From positions 1,039,501 to 1,103,500 of the forward strand of contig JAHHDT010000006.1 of assembly GCA_019739225.1 (NCBI GenBank): a stretch of DNA of 64,000 nt, in the 5' to 3' direction. Under the pieces are notes generated by a model. That model did not search any database, had not been told where the DNA came from, and worked only from the letters and a program-made list of their open reading frames with translations. The first letter of the stretch is position 1. Each line of letters begins with the position of its first letter. Position numbers and translations under genes: made by a program. Below, one piece after another: positions 35,436 to 43,989 of the stretch. The stretch comes from Aquamicrobium sp. GTDB taxonomy: Bacteria; Pseudomonadota; Alphaproteobacteria; Rhizobiales; Rhizobiaceae.

Positions 35436-36808
35436 GGTATTGCCACGGTCGCGGCGAGCAGCCCGCTTTTATGCTCCTCGATAAAGCCGGTATGGACTTC
35501 GCCGGCACGGAAGGCGGTGCTTTCCAAGCAGGCGAGCAGAAAATCGCGATTGGTCGCGATGCCCTCTACCTCGATTTCCTTCAGGGCGGCGATCGCGCGG
35601 CGGCACGCTGTCTCACGGTCGGCGCCATGGGCAATGATCTTGGCAATCATCGGGTCGTAGTGAGGGCTGACCATGTCGCCTTCGCGGTAGCCGCAATCGA
35701 CCCGCAAGGTCAAATCGGGAGCCGGTAGTTTGAAGCGGTTAAGAGTGCCTGGCGAGGGCATGAACGACTTGCTTGGATTTTCGGCATAGAGACGGCACTG
35801 AACAGCGTGACCGCTGCTCTCGATTGCAGCCTGATCAACCGAGAAAAGCGCCCCCCGCGCAAAATCAAGCTGCATTCCCACCAGATCGCGGCCCGTCACC
35901 ATCTCGGTCACCGGGTGCTCGACCTGGATGCGGGTATTCATCTCCAGAAAGAAGAACTCTTCGGTCTTTACGTCGAGGATGAACTCGACCGTGCCGGCGC
36001 CGGCATATTTCGTCGCGCGGCACAATGCGACGGCGGCAGCGGTCATGTCGGCGCGCAGCTTCTCCGTAAATTTGGGTGCCGGGCTTTCTTCGATGACTTT
36101 CTGAAAGCGGCGCTGCAGCGAGCAGTCGCGTTCGAAGAGATGGATCGCCTCTCCGTTTCCGAACCCGAAAACCTGAATTTCCACGTGACGGGCGCGCGGT
36201 ACGAAGCGCTCCAGGAAAACAGTCCCGTCGCCAAACGATTTTTCAGCCATTGAGGCCGTGGCGCTTACCGTGTCCGCGAGACGATCATATGAATCGACCC
36301 TGCGCATGCCGATCCCGCCACCCCCGGCCGAGGATTTGACGAGCAGGGGGAAACCGACTTCTCTGGCAAGTGCTTCGAGATCGACTTTCGATCCGGTTTC
36401 GATCCGCGGACTGCCGGGGACCACCGGAACACCGGCCGAAGCTGCGATACGCCGGGCCCGGTCCTTGTCGCCCATCGATCGTAGCGTATCGGGGGCGGGG
36501 CCGACCCAGATCAATCCCGCGTCCATGACAGCTTCCGCGAATTCGGCATTCTCCGACAGAAACCCGTAGCCGGGATGGATGGCATCGGCACCGCTCGCTG
36601 TGGCGGCTTCGACCACCTTGCCCGCGTCGAGATAGCTCTGGCGCGCCGGTGCCGGCCCGATCGCTATCGCCTCGTCCGCATCTGCGACATGCAGGGACCG
36701 AGCGTCGATCTCCGAATAAACGGCCACCGTTGCAATTTCCCGTGCGCGTGCAGATCGGATGATACGCCGGGCGATTTCACCGCGATTGGCAATCAGCAGT
36801 TTGCGCAT
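35432..36808 (-). CDS. Biotin carboxylase subunit of an acyl-CoA carboxylase
   Basis: A 458-residue AccC-type enzyme that carboxylates BCCP-bound biotin with ATP and bicarbonate. It has the N-terminal 'LLIANRGEIARRIIRSAR', the ATP-grasp glycine loop 'SSAGGGGIGMRRV' and the active-site region 'FFLEMNTRIQVEHPVTEMVTGRDLV'. The length equals stand-alone AccC, so there is no fused biotin domain; the separate carrier gene overlaps it by 4 nt (ATGA). The carboxyltransferase half is 14 kb away at 50798-52336. A role in catabolism of a CoA ester is more likely than fatty-acid synthesis. Confidence 0.93.
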   Translation of the reverse strand: MRKLLIANRGEIARRIIRSARAREIATVAVYSEIDARSLHVADADEAIAIGPAPARQSYLDAGKVVEAATASGADAIHPGYGFLSENAEFAEAVMDAGLIWVGPAPDTLRSMGDKDRARRIAASAGVPVVPGSPRIETGSKVDLEALAREVGFPLLVKSSAGGGGIGMRRVDSYDRLADTVSATASMAEKSFGDGTVFLERFVPRARHVEIQVFGFGNGEAIHLFERDCSLQRRFQKVIEESPAPKFTEKLRADMTAAAVALCRATKYAGAGTVEFILDVKTEEFFFLEMNTRIQVEHPVTEMVTGRDLVGMQLDFARGALFSVDQAAIESSGHAVQCRLYAENPSKSFMPSPGTLNRFKLPAPDLTLRVDCGYREGDMVSPHYDPMIAKIIAHGADRETACRRAIAALKEIEVEGIATNRDFLLACLESTAFRAGEVHTGFIEEHKSGLLAATVAIP

Positions 36809-37035
36809 CAGGCTTCGGCCTCGATACGCATCAGGACGTCGCCCTCCGAAACGCTATCTCCTTCAGCGGCAAGCATTTCCGTTATCCTGCCCGAGGACGG
36901 AGCCTCTACGGGGATTTCCATCTTCATGGATTCGAGCACCATGACGATGTCGCCCTCGGAGACCGTTTGACCTACCGACTTCTCCAGTTTCCAGACGACT
37001 GCGGTCATCTCGCACATTACATCGATGACGGTCAT
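36808..37035 (-). CDS. Biotin carboxyl carrier protein (stand-alone biotinyl domain)
   Basis: A 75-residue single biotinyl/lipoyl domain with the biotinylation motif 'ESMKMEIPVEAPSSG' (Lys38). It carries carboxybiotin between the biotin carboxylase encoded next to it and a carboxyltransferase. It is much shorter than housekeeping AccB (~150 aa) because it lacks the N-terminal extension, as seen in degradative carboxylases. Start and stop both overlap their neighbours as ATGA, so hydrolase, BCCP and carboxylase are translationally coupled. Confidence 0.93.
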   Translation of the reverse strand: MTVIDVMCEMTAVVWKLEKSVGQTVSEGDIVMVLESMKMEIPVEAPSSGRITEMLAAEGDSVSEGDVLMRIEAEA

Positions 37036-37970
37036 GGGTAGGGCTCCATTCGCTGATGGCTTGCAGGCGCGATCTCATTTTCGCGCGGTGGGATCGAATC
37101 GAGAAAATGGCTGGTAAAGATGGCGGTCTCTTCGGGCGCCTCGTGCTGAACCCAGTGGCCACGCCCTTCCTGGATGAGAATGGGCGAATCCGGATAGTCG
37201 CGGGACAGCGCTTCCCGATAACGCTCATGCAGGCCCGCAAGATAGGCGTCGGCCCCGCCCCAGGTAGCAGCAAGCGCTCGAACAGGGCGCGAAGACAGCG
37301 CATCCCGCAACACGCCCGACTGCGAAAGCGCTTTGCCGCGTACGCGTGCCCGACGGACATTGATGTCCTGGAGGCGCACGGTTGTGGCGTCGGGCCCGGC
37401 ACCAGGCGAAAGCATAACCAGGCCAAGATTGGCCGCATGGATTTCCTCGCGCTTTGTGCGCGACAGGCCGGAGCCCAGGCGCTGTGTGCGTTCAATGCTC
37501 GCAGCACGGATTCCGAGGGCGCTCGGTCCGTAAAGAACCAAACCGCGTGGCTTGGGTGAATTGGCTGCGTCGGCAAGGCGATTGCAGAGCAGGCCGGCAA
37601 TCGAGCATCCGAACGAGAAACCGATCACATCGATCTCGGCGAAACCTGGCGCCAGTTGAGGAACCAGCATATCGAGCCCGTCGCTGATTGCTGCAGGGAT
37701 CGCGTGCGCGAGGTCATCTGAGATCGGCATGTCTGAATCGCCATATCCGGGAAGATCCGGACAGAGGATCATGCGGTCCCTCGCAAGCCACGGGATCAGC
37801 CGGAGAAAATGCGTCCAGGACCCGAAGCCTCCATGAAGGAGTACTACGGGAGGTCCTTCGCCCCACACACGCCAGACGGTTCTGCGCCCGTGAAGCCGCG
37901 TTTCAAAACCACGCGAACTGACCTCGACAGACGCGGCGGACGGTGGGTATCCAGCGGGTTGGGGCGCCAT
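37032..37970 (-). CDS. Alpha/beta hydrolase (serine type)
   Basis: A 312-residue alpha/beta hydrolase. The oxyanion motif is 'VVLLHGGFGSWTHF', the nucleophile elbow is 'VIGFSFGCSIAG' (Ser, G-x-S-x-G) and the catalytic His is in 'EGRGHWVQHEAP'. This is the arrangement of meta-cleavage-product hydrolases and simple esterases. The ATG at 37970 is chosen because it follows the MaoC stop by 4 nt and is where similarity to the family begins; the open frame extends to 38108 into MaoC coding sequence. It may hydrolyse an ester, lactone or C-C bond in the island's pathway. Confidence 0.86.
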   Translation of the reverse strand: MAPQPAGYPPSAASVEVSSRGFETRLHGRRTVWRVWGEGPPVVLLHGGFGSWTHFLRLIPWLARDRMILCPDLPGYGDSDMPISDDLAHAIPAAISDGLDMLVPQLAPGFAEIDVIGFSFGCSIAGLLCNRLADAANSPKPRGLVLYGPSALGIRAASIERTQRLGSGLSRTKREEIHAANLGLVMLSPGAGPDATTVRLQDINVRRARVRGKALSQSGVLRDALSSRPVRALAATWGGADAYLAGLHERYREALSRDYPDSPILIQEGRGHWVQHEAPEETAIFTSHFLDSIPPRENEIAPASHQRMEPYP

Positions 37971-37974
37971 GGTG

Positions 37975-38412
37975 TCAGTGTGAGAACGCAAGCTGACCGG
38001 ATGCCTGCACGATCTCCGCCCGACCTGAAAAGACTGGACGATCGCCGACGAGCCCCTCGATAGAGACCCTGCAAATCTGATCTTCCGATACGCTGTCCAC
38101 GGTCGCATTCATTACGACCATGTCGCCTGGACGTACAGGAGAGAGGAACCTGCCACCTATCTGGCTGACATGCGATGTGGGCCCCGCCCAATCCGTCAGG
38201 CACTGGCCTGCGAAGGCCATGGTGAGCATCCCGTGCGCAATCACCCCACCCAGACCGGCCGACTGCGCGTGAGGCAGATCGTAGTGGATCGGATTATAGT
38301 CACCCGATGCCCCAGCATACATGACGAGCTGGCGCGTGGTCACGGGCGCCTTGCGAAGCTGATGCGTTTCGCCTGGCCGCACAGGCCAGGCCGAAGTAGC
38401 TGCGGGTGCCAT
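37975..38412 (-). CDS. MaoC-family dehydratase
   Basis: A 145-residue hot-dog protein: 'MYAGASGDYNPIHYDLPHAQSAGLGGVIAHGML' holds the catalytic Asp and His of R-specific enoyl-CoA hydratases. The start ATG 38412 has GAGGAG 6 nt upstream. It lies between the DszC-like flavoprotein (16 nt upstream) and the hydrolase. A second, FAS1-type hot-dog protein is encoded at 48431-48907; in several systems such a pair forms a heteromeric hydratase, so these two may be partners. Confidence 0.88.
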   Translation of the reverse strand: MAPAATSAWPVRPGETHQLRKAPVTTRQLVMYAGASGDYNPIHYDLPHAQSAGLGGVIAHGMLTMAFAGQCLTDWAGPTSHVSQIGGRFLSPVRPGDMVVMNATVDSVSEDQICRVSIEGLVGDRPVFSGRAEIVQASGQLAFSH

Positions 38413-38428
38413 CGGGTTCTCCTCGGCT

Positions 38429-39595
38429 TCAGCGCTGCAGGGTCGAATCGAACTCCTGCGCGAGCTCCGACTGACCAACGATCTGTGCGGTGCGGTCGTG
38501 ACCGGCGTGAAGCACATGGGTTTCCAGGTCGCGGATATATCGGCTGAGCGGAAACTCGTCGAACAGCGCCGTTGAACCTGCCGCGTGGATGATCTTGTGA
38601 GACAGGTCGAACGCAACCTCGGCGGCGATGCTTTTGGCGCTCATCGCCAGAAGTTCCGCCTCGACGATCGGCCGGGTGCGGTAGGCTCTGATCGCATCGT
38701 GGAAAATCGACTCTGCGCTCTGCAACGCGATCTTCATCTCACCGGTACGCATCTGGATCAGTTCGGAGTTGCCTCGTCCGCGACCGACGATGTATTCGCG
38801 ATACCAGTTGTACATGCCCTCGGTGGTGCCGAGATAGTTGGCGGCAAAGCCGAGATGAAATTTGCCTTGCCAGCGCTTGCGCGGATAGTCGCCGGGATTG
38901 CCGAGCACGTTGGCGTCGGGCACGAATACGTCGTTGAGGGTAATGACAGGACTATCGGCTGCGCGCATGCCGGCCGGGCGATACCAGCTCGTGTCGATCG
39001 TCACACCTTCCATCGAGGGTTCGATGATCAGCATGATGTGATTTTCCAGGAAGTCCTCGACGCCTTCTATCGCGGCAAAGATGATGGCAAATCCGAGGTC
39101 GCTGCCGTTGGTCGCGTAGTTCTTTTCGCCGCGTACGATATATCCACCGTCAACCTTACGCGCGGTGGTGTTCATCATGTACATGTGCTTGCGCTTGGCT
39201 TCCGAGCCGACGAAAGAGCCAAGGAAGGGCCGCTCGAGCATAGGCTTGAGGTAACGCTCCCGCTGATCCTCGGTCCCGAGCGCCTCCACGGCCCAAGCGG
39301 TGTGATTGGTTACCTGGTAGCAATGAGCTGTGCCCGAGCAGCCGCGTGCGATCACACGCAGGCCCTGAAGGAAGGTTGACGGATCCTCGTCGGAATCGAC
39401 GTTGCTTCCGCGACCACCGATCTCCTTCGAGAGTGTCGTGGTCAGCCAGCCGTGGTCGTGCAACTCGCGAATGTTCTCGCTGGGCATGACGCTGCGCGCA
39501 TCGTAGTCTCGGCCACGCGGCCGGAAATTCTTCAAAGCCAGTTCTTCCAGCTTCTGGATGTCTTCGCTCCTGAGCGCATCGACTGGATCGATCAC
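38429..39595 (-). CDS. Acyl-CoA dehydrogenase-superfamily flavoprotein, DszC/HpaH-like
   Basis: About 388 residues with the acyl-CoA dehydrogenase three-domain layout. The usual C-terminal catalytic 'EGT' motif is absent; instead the end reads 'RDLETHVLHAGHDRTAQIVG', like the flavin-dependent monooxygenase branch (DszC, HsaA, SfnB-type). That branch uses reduced flavin from a separate reductase to oxygenate its substrate, and a flavin reductase gene lies in the same island (50207). The start is set at GTG 39595, 9 nt after GAGAGG; the longer frame to 39694 runs into the SDR gene. A true dehydrogenase role cannot be excluded. Confidence 0.8.
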   Translation of the reverse strand: MIDPVDALRSEDIQKLEELALKNFRPRGRDYDARSVMPSENIRELHDHGWLTTTLSKEIGGRGSNVDSDEDPSTFLQGLRVIARGCSGTAHCYQVTNHTAWAVEALGTEDQRERYLKPMLERPFLGSFVGSEAKRKHMYMMNTTARKVDGGYIVRGEKNYATNGSDLGFAIIFAAIEGVEDFLENHIMLIIEPSMEGVTIDTSWYRPAGMRAADSPVITLNDVFVPDANVLGNPGDYPRKRWQGKFHLGFAANYLGTTEGMYNWYREYIVGRGRGNSELIQMRTGEMKIALQSAESIFHDAIRAYRTRPIVEAELLAMSAKSIAAEVAFDLSHKIIHAAGSTALFDEFPLSRYIRDLETHVLHAGHDRTAQIVGQSELAQEFDSTLQR

Positions 39596-39641
39596 GTTGT
39601 GTTTCCTCTCTCTTTTTATTGCCTGGCTATAGGACCTGCGT

Positions 39642-40421
39642 TCAGCCGCCTCGCCGGGTTTCGGGCCCGCCACTGAGGTAGATGACCTGGCCATTGACGT
39701 ATGAAGCGTTGTCGTCGCACAGGAACGCCGCCAGATGGGCGACGTCGGCGGGGACGCCTACACGGCCGATCGCGATGCCCTTGGCACGCTGTGCCATGTA
39801 TTCCTCGGGAGAAAAGCCCAGCCTGAGCGCCGTCGCGCGGGTCATCTCGGTGTCGATGAAACCAGGCGCAATGCAGTTCACATTGATGTTGAAGCGCCCG
39901 AGTTCGAGCGCGAGCGTGCGCGTAAAGCCCTGAATGCCTGCCTTGGCCGTCGAATAGTTCAACTGGGCCCGATTGCCGAGCGCCGATGTCGAGGAGATAT
40001 TGACGATCTTGCCGTAGCGGCGGTCCACCATGTAGCGCTGCGCCGACGAGGTGCAAAGGAAGGTGCCTCGCAGATGAACACCGATCACCAGATCCCAATC
40101 ATCGTCGGGTAGTTTGTGGATGAGATTGTCGCGCGTCACGCCGGCGTTGTTCACGAGGATATCGATTGTGCCGTAGCGCGCACTCACCGCTTCCATGGCC
40201 GCATCGACGGACTCGCGATCGGATACATCGCATCCAAGCCCAATCACATCCGCACCGGTCTGATCGCTGATCTCGGCAGCCGTCTGCTTCGACTGGGCGG
40301 CATCGAGATCGATCACCGCTACATGGCAGCCATCAGCCGCAAACTTCTCCGCGATCGCGCGTCCGATGCCGCGAGCTGCGCCCGTTATGACGGCGGTCCG
40401 GTTGGTAGAGTGCGAGTTCAT
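39642..40421 (-). CDS. SDR-family oxidoreductase (3-oxoacyl reductase-like)
   Basis: A 259-residue classical SDR: 'VITGAARGIGRAIAE', Asp in 'VIDLDAAQ' suggesting NAD(H), 'NNAGVTRDNLIHKL', the catalytic 'YSTAKAGIQGFTRTLALELG' and 'PGFIDTEMT'. It is very close to FabG/PhaB-type 3-oxoacyl/3-hydroxyacyl-CoA dehydrogenases. ATG 40421 is preferred; ATG 40454 is in frame. It is the first gene of the minus-strand unit that continues to the biotin carboxylase. The AT-rich 220 nt upstream hold its promoter and motifs shared with other island promoters. Confidence 0.91.
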   Translation of the reverse strand: MNSHSTNRTAVITGAARGIGRAIAEKFAADGCHVAVIDLDAAQSKQTAAEISDQTGADVIGLGCDVSDRESVDAAMEAVSARYGTIDILVNNAGVTRDNLIHKLPDDDWDLVIGVHLRGTFLCTSSAQRYMVDRRYGKIVNISSTSALGNRAQLNYSTAKAGIQGFTRTLALELGRFNINVNCIAPGFIDTEMTRATALRLGFSPEEYMAQRAKGIAIGRVGVPADVAHLAAFLCDDNASYVNGQVIYLSGGPETRRGG

Positions 40422-40517
40422 TCCCTGCCTTTCGTCCCAGATGTCGGCGCACATAAACGAGATGCACTTTGATTGCGCCTTGCTAGCACTATTCAGCTAT
40501 ATTGTAACCACAAAAAT

Positions 40518-40529
40518 TGTATCATTGTG
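40518..40529. promoter_or_regulatory. Shared motif TGTATCATTGTG upstream of the SDR operon
   Basis: The 9-mer ATCATTGTG (40521-40529), overlapped by TGTATCA (40518-40524), recurs at 50121-50129 and 50141-50147 between the divergent acyl-CoA dehydrogenase and flavin reductase operons, and with one mismatch at 42539-42547 upstream of the MocR gene. It is a candidate binding site for the island's regulator. Recognised by eye only. Confidence 0.35.
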
Positions 40530-40643
40530 CGTAAATTGATTTCATTGCAGGGTTGAGGTAGGGGCAGGCAGCGCGGCATGTCGCCTCCGTCGCCCGGTTA
40601 ACCGGGCAACAGATCGTGTATGGATGGAGATCCGCGGGGGGAG

Positions 40644-42431
40644 TTAGCTGGCCGGTTGCAGCGAACCTTGCAGGTTGCGAGCCAATGTCGGCTCCAGCGT
40701 GACGCCCAGTCGCTCGGCGGCATCGGCTCTCAGCTTGTATTTCTGGATCTTGCCGGTGCCCGAAGTCAGGGGAAATTCATCAATGAAGTAGACGTGCCGG
40801 GGCAGCTTGTAGCTGGCAAGTCGGCTCTTCAGGTCCGACAGCAACGTGTCCTCGGAGAGTTCATGTCGCGGCCGAAGCTTCACATAGGCTATGCCGATGT
40901 CGTTTTCGCCGGGCCAGGGGATGCCGACCACGGCACTCGCCTCCACTTCCACGCGGGCATTGATGGCATGCTCGATCTCGCTCGGGGCGACGTTGAAGCC
41001 GCGTGACTTGTATCCTTCTCCGTGCCGCCCGACGAAGACCAGCCTTCCGTCTTCGCGAAAGAAGCCGAGGTCGCCAGTTCGCAGCCAGCCTTCAGGTGTC
41101 AGTGTCTTCGCGGTTTCCTCGGGTTTCTTGTAGTACTCGAGCATGTTGCAATAGCCGCGCGCCCATATCTCGCCTGTTTCCCCTGCGCTAAGGGGTTCTC
41201 CGTTCTGCGGGTCCCTGATGCTCACCTCGATATCGGGCAGCGGCCTGCCTTGCGTGGCGTGCCGGACCTCACGTGGATCGTCCCAGCGATTGCGTGTCAG
41301 CACGGTGGACGTTTCGGTCAGGCCGTACCCGGTCATCATTCCGGGGATTCCCAGTCTGTCGCTGACTGCATCCAGCACGTCGGGATCGATGCTCAACACA
41401 TAGCCGATGCGAAGCGATGAGTGATCGCGTTCCTGGAAATCCGGATGATCAAGTAACTGACGCACGATGGGAGGCAGCAGGTGCATCACCGTCACCCGCT
41501 CATGTTCGATGGCACGCAGGCAAGCCCCGGCATCGAACTGCTCCCCCAGAACCACCTTGCCGCCACGGACCCACAGGGTCATCGCCCCATTCATTGTGGC
41601 CATGGAGCCGAAGAGTGGGATCGCCATGTACAGGCAGTCATTTTCCGTGAAGTCGACCGGAGTGCCAATGTCCCAGGCCTTGCGCCAGACCTGATGGGAA
41701 AGAACGGCGCCCTTGGGCAGAGCCGTCGTGCCCGACGAATATCCGATGATACCCGCGCAGTTCACGTCATCGACCATGTCGGGAAGATCAAGGCCGGGTT
41801 CGGTTGGCAGAGACCAGTCTGTTACACCTGAATAGTCGTTGCCGGGATGATCGAGCGCGATAACCCATCTGAGTTTGGGTAGGCGTCCACTTCCCAGTTC
41901 GCCAGCCTTTCCTGTTCGAACGGCCGGTGCCAGCTCTCCTATTTCGCCGATGAAATCACGGAATGCGCCTTGGCCCGGAACAATGACTGCGCAGCTATCG
42001 GATTGGTCAAGCTGATAGGCGATCTCCTCGCCTTTCAGGCGCGTGTTGATCATGACGACCACGAGACCCATCTGGGCGGCACCGAGCCAGCACCATAAGA
42101 ACTCCGGCCGATTGGGCAGCAGGATGGATACATGGTCGCCGCGCTTGAGTCCCAATGCGGCAAACCGTGCCGACATCAGGTCTGCCTCATTTTGCAGGTC
42201 GCGGAAAGTGTATCGGTGATCGCGGAATACGAGAGCTTCGCGATCGCCGTAAAGACGGACGATCTCCGCGATGCTCTTCGCATAGGTCAAGCCCGTGAAC
42301 GGATTGCTCGGCAAGGGCAGGTTCTCCTCATCAAAGGCTTTGAAATAGGTTGATATTTTGCTTTTGATGCTGCGCTCGGAAGACTGGTCCTCCATGGCGA
42401 GCGCGGCTATACTCTGGCACGTCCGGTTCAT
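40644..42431 (-). CDS. CaiC/FadD-like acyl-CoA ligase (AMP-forming)
   Basis: A 595-residue class I adenylate-forming ligase. The P-loop is 'GYSSGTTALPKGAVLSH', then 'GYGLTETSTVLTR', the hinge 'WLRTGDLGFFREDGRLVFVGR' and the catalytic Lys in 'TSGTGKIQKYKLR'. It resembles crotonobetaine/carnitine-CoA and medium-chain ligases. It should activate the carboxylic acid that the island degrades, probably the substrate taken up by the TRAP system. It stands alone, 222 nt before the SDR start, and is divergent from the MocR-type regulator. An internal ATG at 42395 is a possible start; neither start has a good ribosome site. Confidence 0.9.
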   Translation of the reverse strand: MNRTCQSIAALAMEDQSSERSIKSKISTYFKAFDEENLPLPSNPFTGLTYAKSIAEIVRLYGDREALVFRDHRYTFRDLQNEADLMSARFAALGLKRGDHVSILLPNRPEFLWCWLGAAQMGLVVVMINTRLKGEEIAYQLDQSDSCAVIVPGQGAFRDFIGEIGELAPAVRTGKAGELGSGRLPKLRWVIALDHPGNDYSGVTDWSLPTEPGLDLPDMVDDVNCAGIIGYSSGTTALPKGAVLSHQVWRKAWDIGTPVDFTENDCLYMAIPLFGSMATMNGAMTLWVRGGKVVLGEQFDAGACLRAIEHERVTVMHLLPPIVRQLLDHPDFQERDHSSLRIGYVLSIDPDVLDAVSDRLGIPGMMTGYGLTETSTVLTRNRWDDPREVRHATQGRPLPDIEVSIRDPQNGEPLSAGETGEIWARGYCNMLEYYKKPEETAKTLTPEGWLRTGDLGFFREDGRLVFVGRHGEGYKSRGFNVAPSEIEHAINARVEVEASAVVGIPWPGENDIGIAYVKLRPRHELSEDTLLSDLKSRLASYKLPRHVYFIDEFPLTSGTGKIQKYKLRADAAERLGVTLEPTLARNLQGSLQPAS

Positions 42432-42514
42432 CTGGTGCCGCTGACCGCGGACTCGTTGGCTGCATCAATCTGGAGCTTTTGCGGGGGTTGATCTGATTAA
42501 GGCAAAAGGCCAAC

Positions 42515-42547
42515 ATTGATCCAATAATTATGGGCTCAATCATGGTG
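42515..42547. promoter_or_regulatory. Candidate operator in the CoA ligase / MocR divergent region
   Basis: An imperfect inverted repeat, attgatcc (42515-42522) and gggctcaat (42532-42540), overlaps 'atcatggtg' (42539-42547), which differs by one base from the ATCATTGTG motif in the other island promoters. The 173-nt region between the divergent genes is where a GntR/MocR protein would act on both. The evidence is positional. Confidence 0.35.
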
Positions 42548-42604
42548 ACATTTAGCACGGCAGGGCCTTCAGCGAAAGGGTAATGTCCGTTGGATAGGGG
42601 CAAT

Positions 42605-43987
42605 ATGTGGGTACCTGACATCTCAAAAGCCGAGGGTCCGCGTTACGTGGCGCTAGCCAAGGCAATCAATGAGGCGATCGACAGCGGCGAACTTCCGCCG
42701 GGCGCGCAGCTTCCGCCTCAGCGCGATCTGGCGCTGCGGTTGGGCGTCACGGTCGGCACCGTCGGGAGGGCCTACAAGATCGTGAAGGCGCGCCGGCTGG
42801 TTACGGGTGAGGTCGGTCGTGGAACCTTTGTGAGAGGCGGTTCGGGCGATGGCGAGACAAGCCCCAGCTTTCTGCCCGTCCTCAAGCCCGGTACGATGGA
42901 TTTCGCTCTTTTCAGCAGCAACAATCAGGGCCTCGTCGATGCCCTTTATACCGCCTTCAGCGAAGCGGCGGGCAGCGTGTCCCATCTGTCCATGAACCGC
43001 TATCCTCCTGCAGCGGGGTTTCCAACGCACCGTACAGCCGGTGCTACCTGGATCGGCCGCTCGGGCTATGAGGCTGTTCCGGACAACGTCATTGTCTGCA
43101 ACGGTGCCCAGCAGGCTATCATGACGATCCTGCTGGCTCTCGGCGATAACGAGAATTCGGAGATACTGTGCGAACAGCTTTCCTACTCGGGGATCAAGGC
43201 GCTGGCTTCCATGCTGGGCCGCAAACTCCGCGGCGTCGAGATCGATAGCCACGGATTGGTCCCCAAGGCGTTGGAAGCCGCGCTTGATGAAAGTGGATCG
43301 CGACTTCTTTATATGCAGCCGACTGTCCACAACCCGACCGGGTCGGTGATGCCCATGGCCCGGCGCCGTGAAATTGCCGAGATCGCGCGTCGACGCAGTG
43401 TGGTTATCATCGAGGATGATACTGCGATTGGTGGGCTGCGCGACCGTCCCGCACCTATCATAAGTCTGCTGCCTGAGCAGACAGTCTACATCACCGGCTT
43501 GGACAAATGTATCAGCCCAGCGCTGCGGGTGGCCTACATCGCGAGCGCGCGGCAGAACTACGACCGTATCGTAAACACTATGCACGCCATGACATTGGCC
43601 AATCCGCCCATTCAGGCGGAGGCGGCTGCCTACCTTATAAATTCGGGCGCGGCCGATCGTCTCGCAAACGCTCAATACGAAAAGCTTGCGGCGATTCACA
43701 AAGCGGTTAGCGAGCGTCTTGGGAACATTCCGCATCACAGTCATCCCGCAGCCTTCTTCCTTTGGCTTCAACTGCCGGACCACTGGACCGCACGCGAATT
43801 CTGCAATCTCGCGAGCCAGGTCGGGATATCGGTCGTTCCTGCGGACAATCATACCGCGTCTGGCACGCCGCCTGCGGCCATCCGCATAACCTTGAGTCCG
43901 ACCCAGCGTATCGATGCCATTGTCGACGGCATCGACAAACTCGTCCGGCTCTTCTCGGAACGTGTCACCCCGACGCTCACGGTCTGA
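42605..43987 (+). CDS. MocR-type (GntR plus aminotransferase) transcriptional regulator
   Basis: A 460-residue fusion of an N-terminal GntR winged helix (about 10-80; 'GAQLPPQRDLALRLGVTVGTVGRAYKI') to a fold-type I PLP-dependent aminotransferase-like domain. The PLP lysine lies in 'ITGLDKCISPALRVAY' and the PLP-contacting Asp in 'IIEDDTAIGGL'. MocR proteins use PLP or a PLP-amino-acid adduct as effector. ATG 42605 with AGGGG 4 nt upstream is preferred over TTG 42590. Being divergent from the CoA ligase and inside the island, it is the likely pathway regulator. It ends 2 nt before the convergent thiolase. Confidence 0.9.
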   Translation: MWVPDISKAEGPRYVALAKAINEAIDSGELPPGAQLPPQRDLALRLGVTVGTVGRAYKIVKARRLVTGEVGRGTFVRGGSGDGETSPSFLPVLKPGTMDFALFSSNNQGLVDALYTAFSEAAGSVSHLSMNRYPPAAGFPTHRTAGATWIGRSGYEAVPDNVIVCNGAQQAIMTILLALGDNENSEILCEQLSYSGIKALASMLGRKLRGVEIDSHGLVPKALEAALDESGSRLLYMQPTVHNPTGSVMPMARRREIAEIARRRSVVIIEDDTAIGGLRDRPAPIISLLPEQTVYITGLDKCISPALRVAYIASARQNYDRIVNTMHAMTLANPPIQAEAAAYLINSGAADRLANAQYEKLAAIHKAVSERLGNIPHHSHPAAFFLWLQLPDHWTAREFCNLASQVGISVVPADNHTASGTPPAAIRITLSPTQRIDAIVDGIDKLVRLFSERVTPTLTV

Positions 43988-43989
43988 CG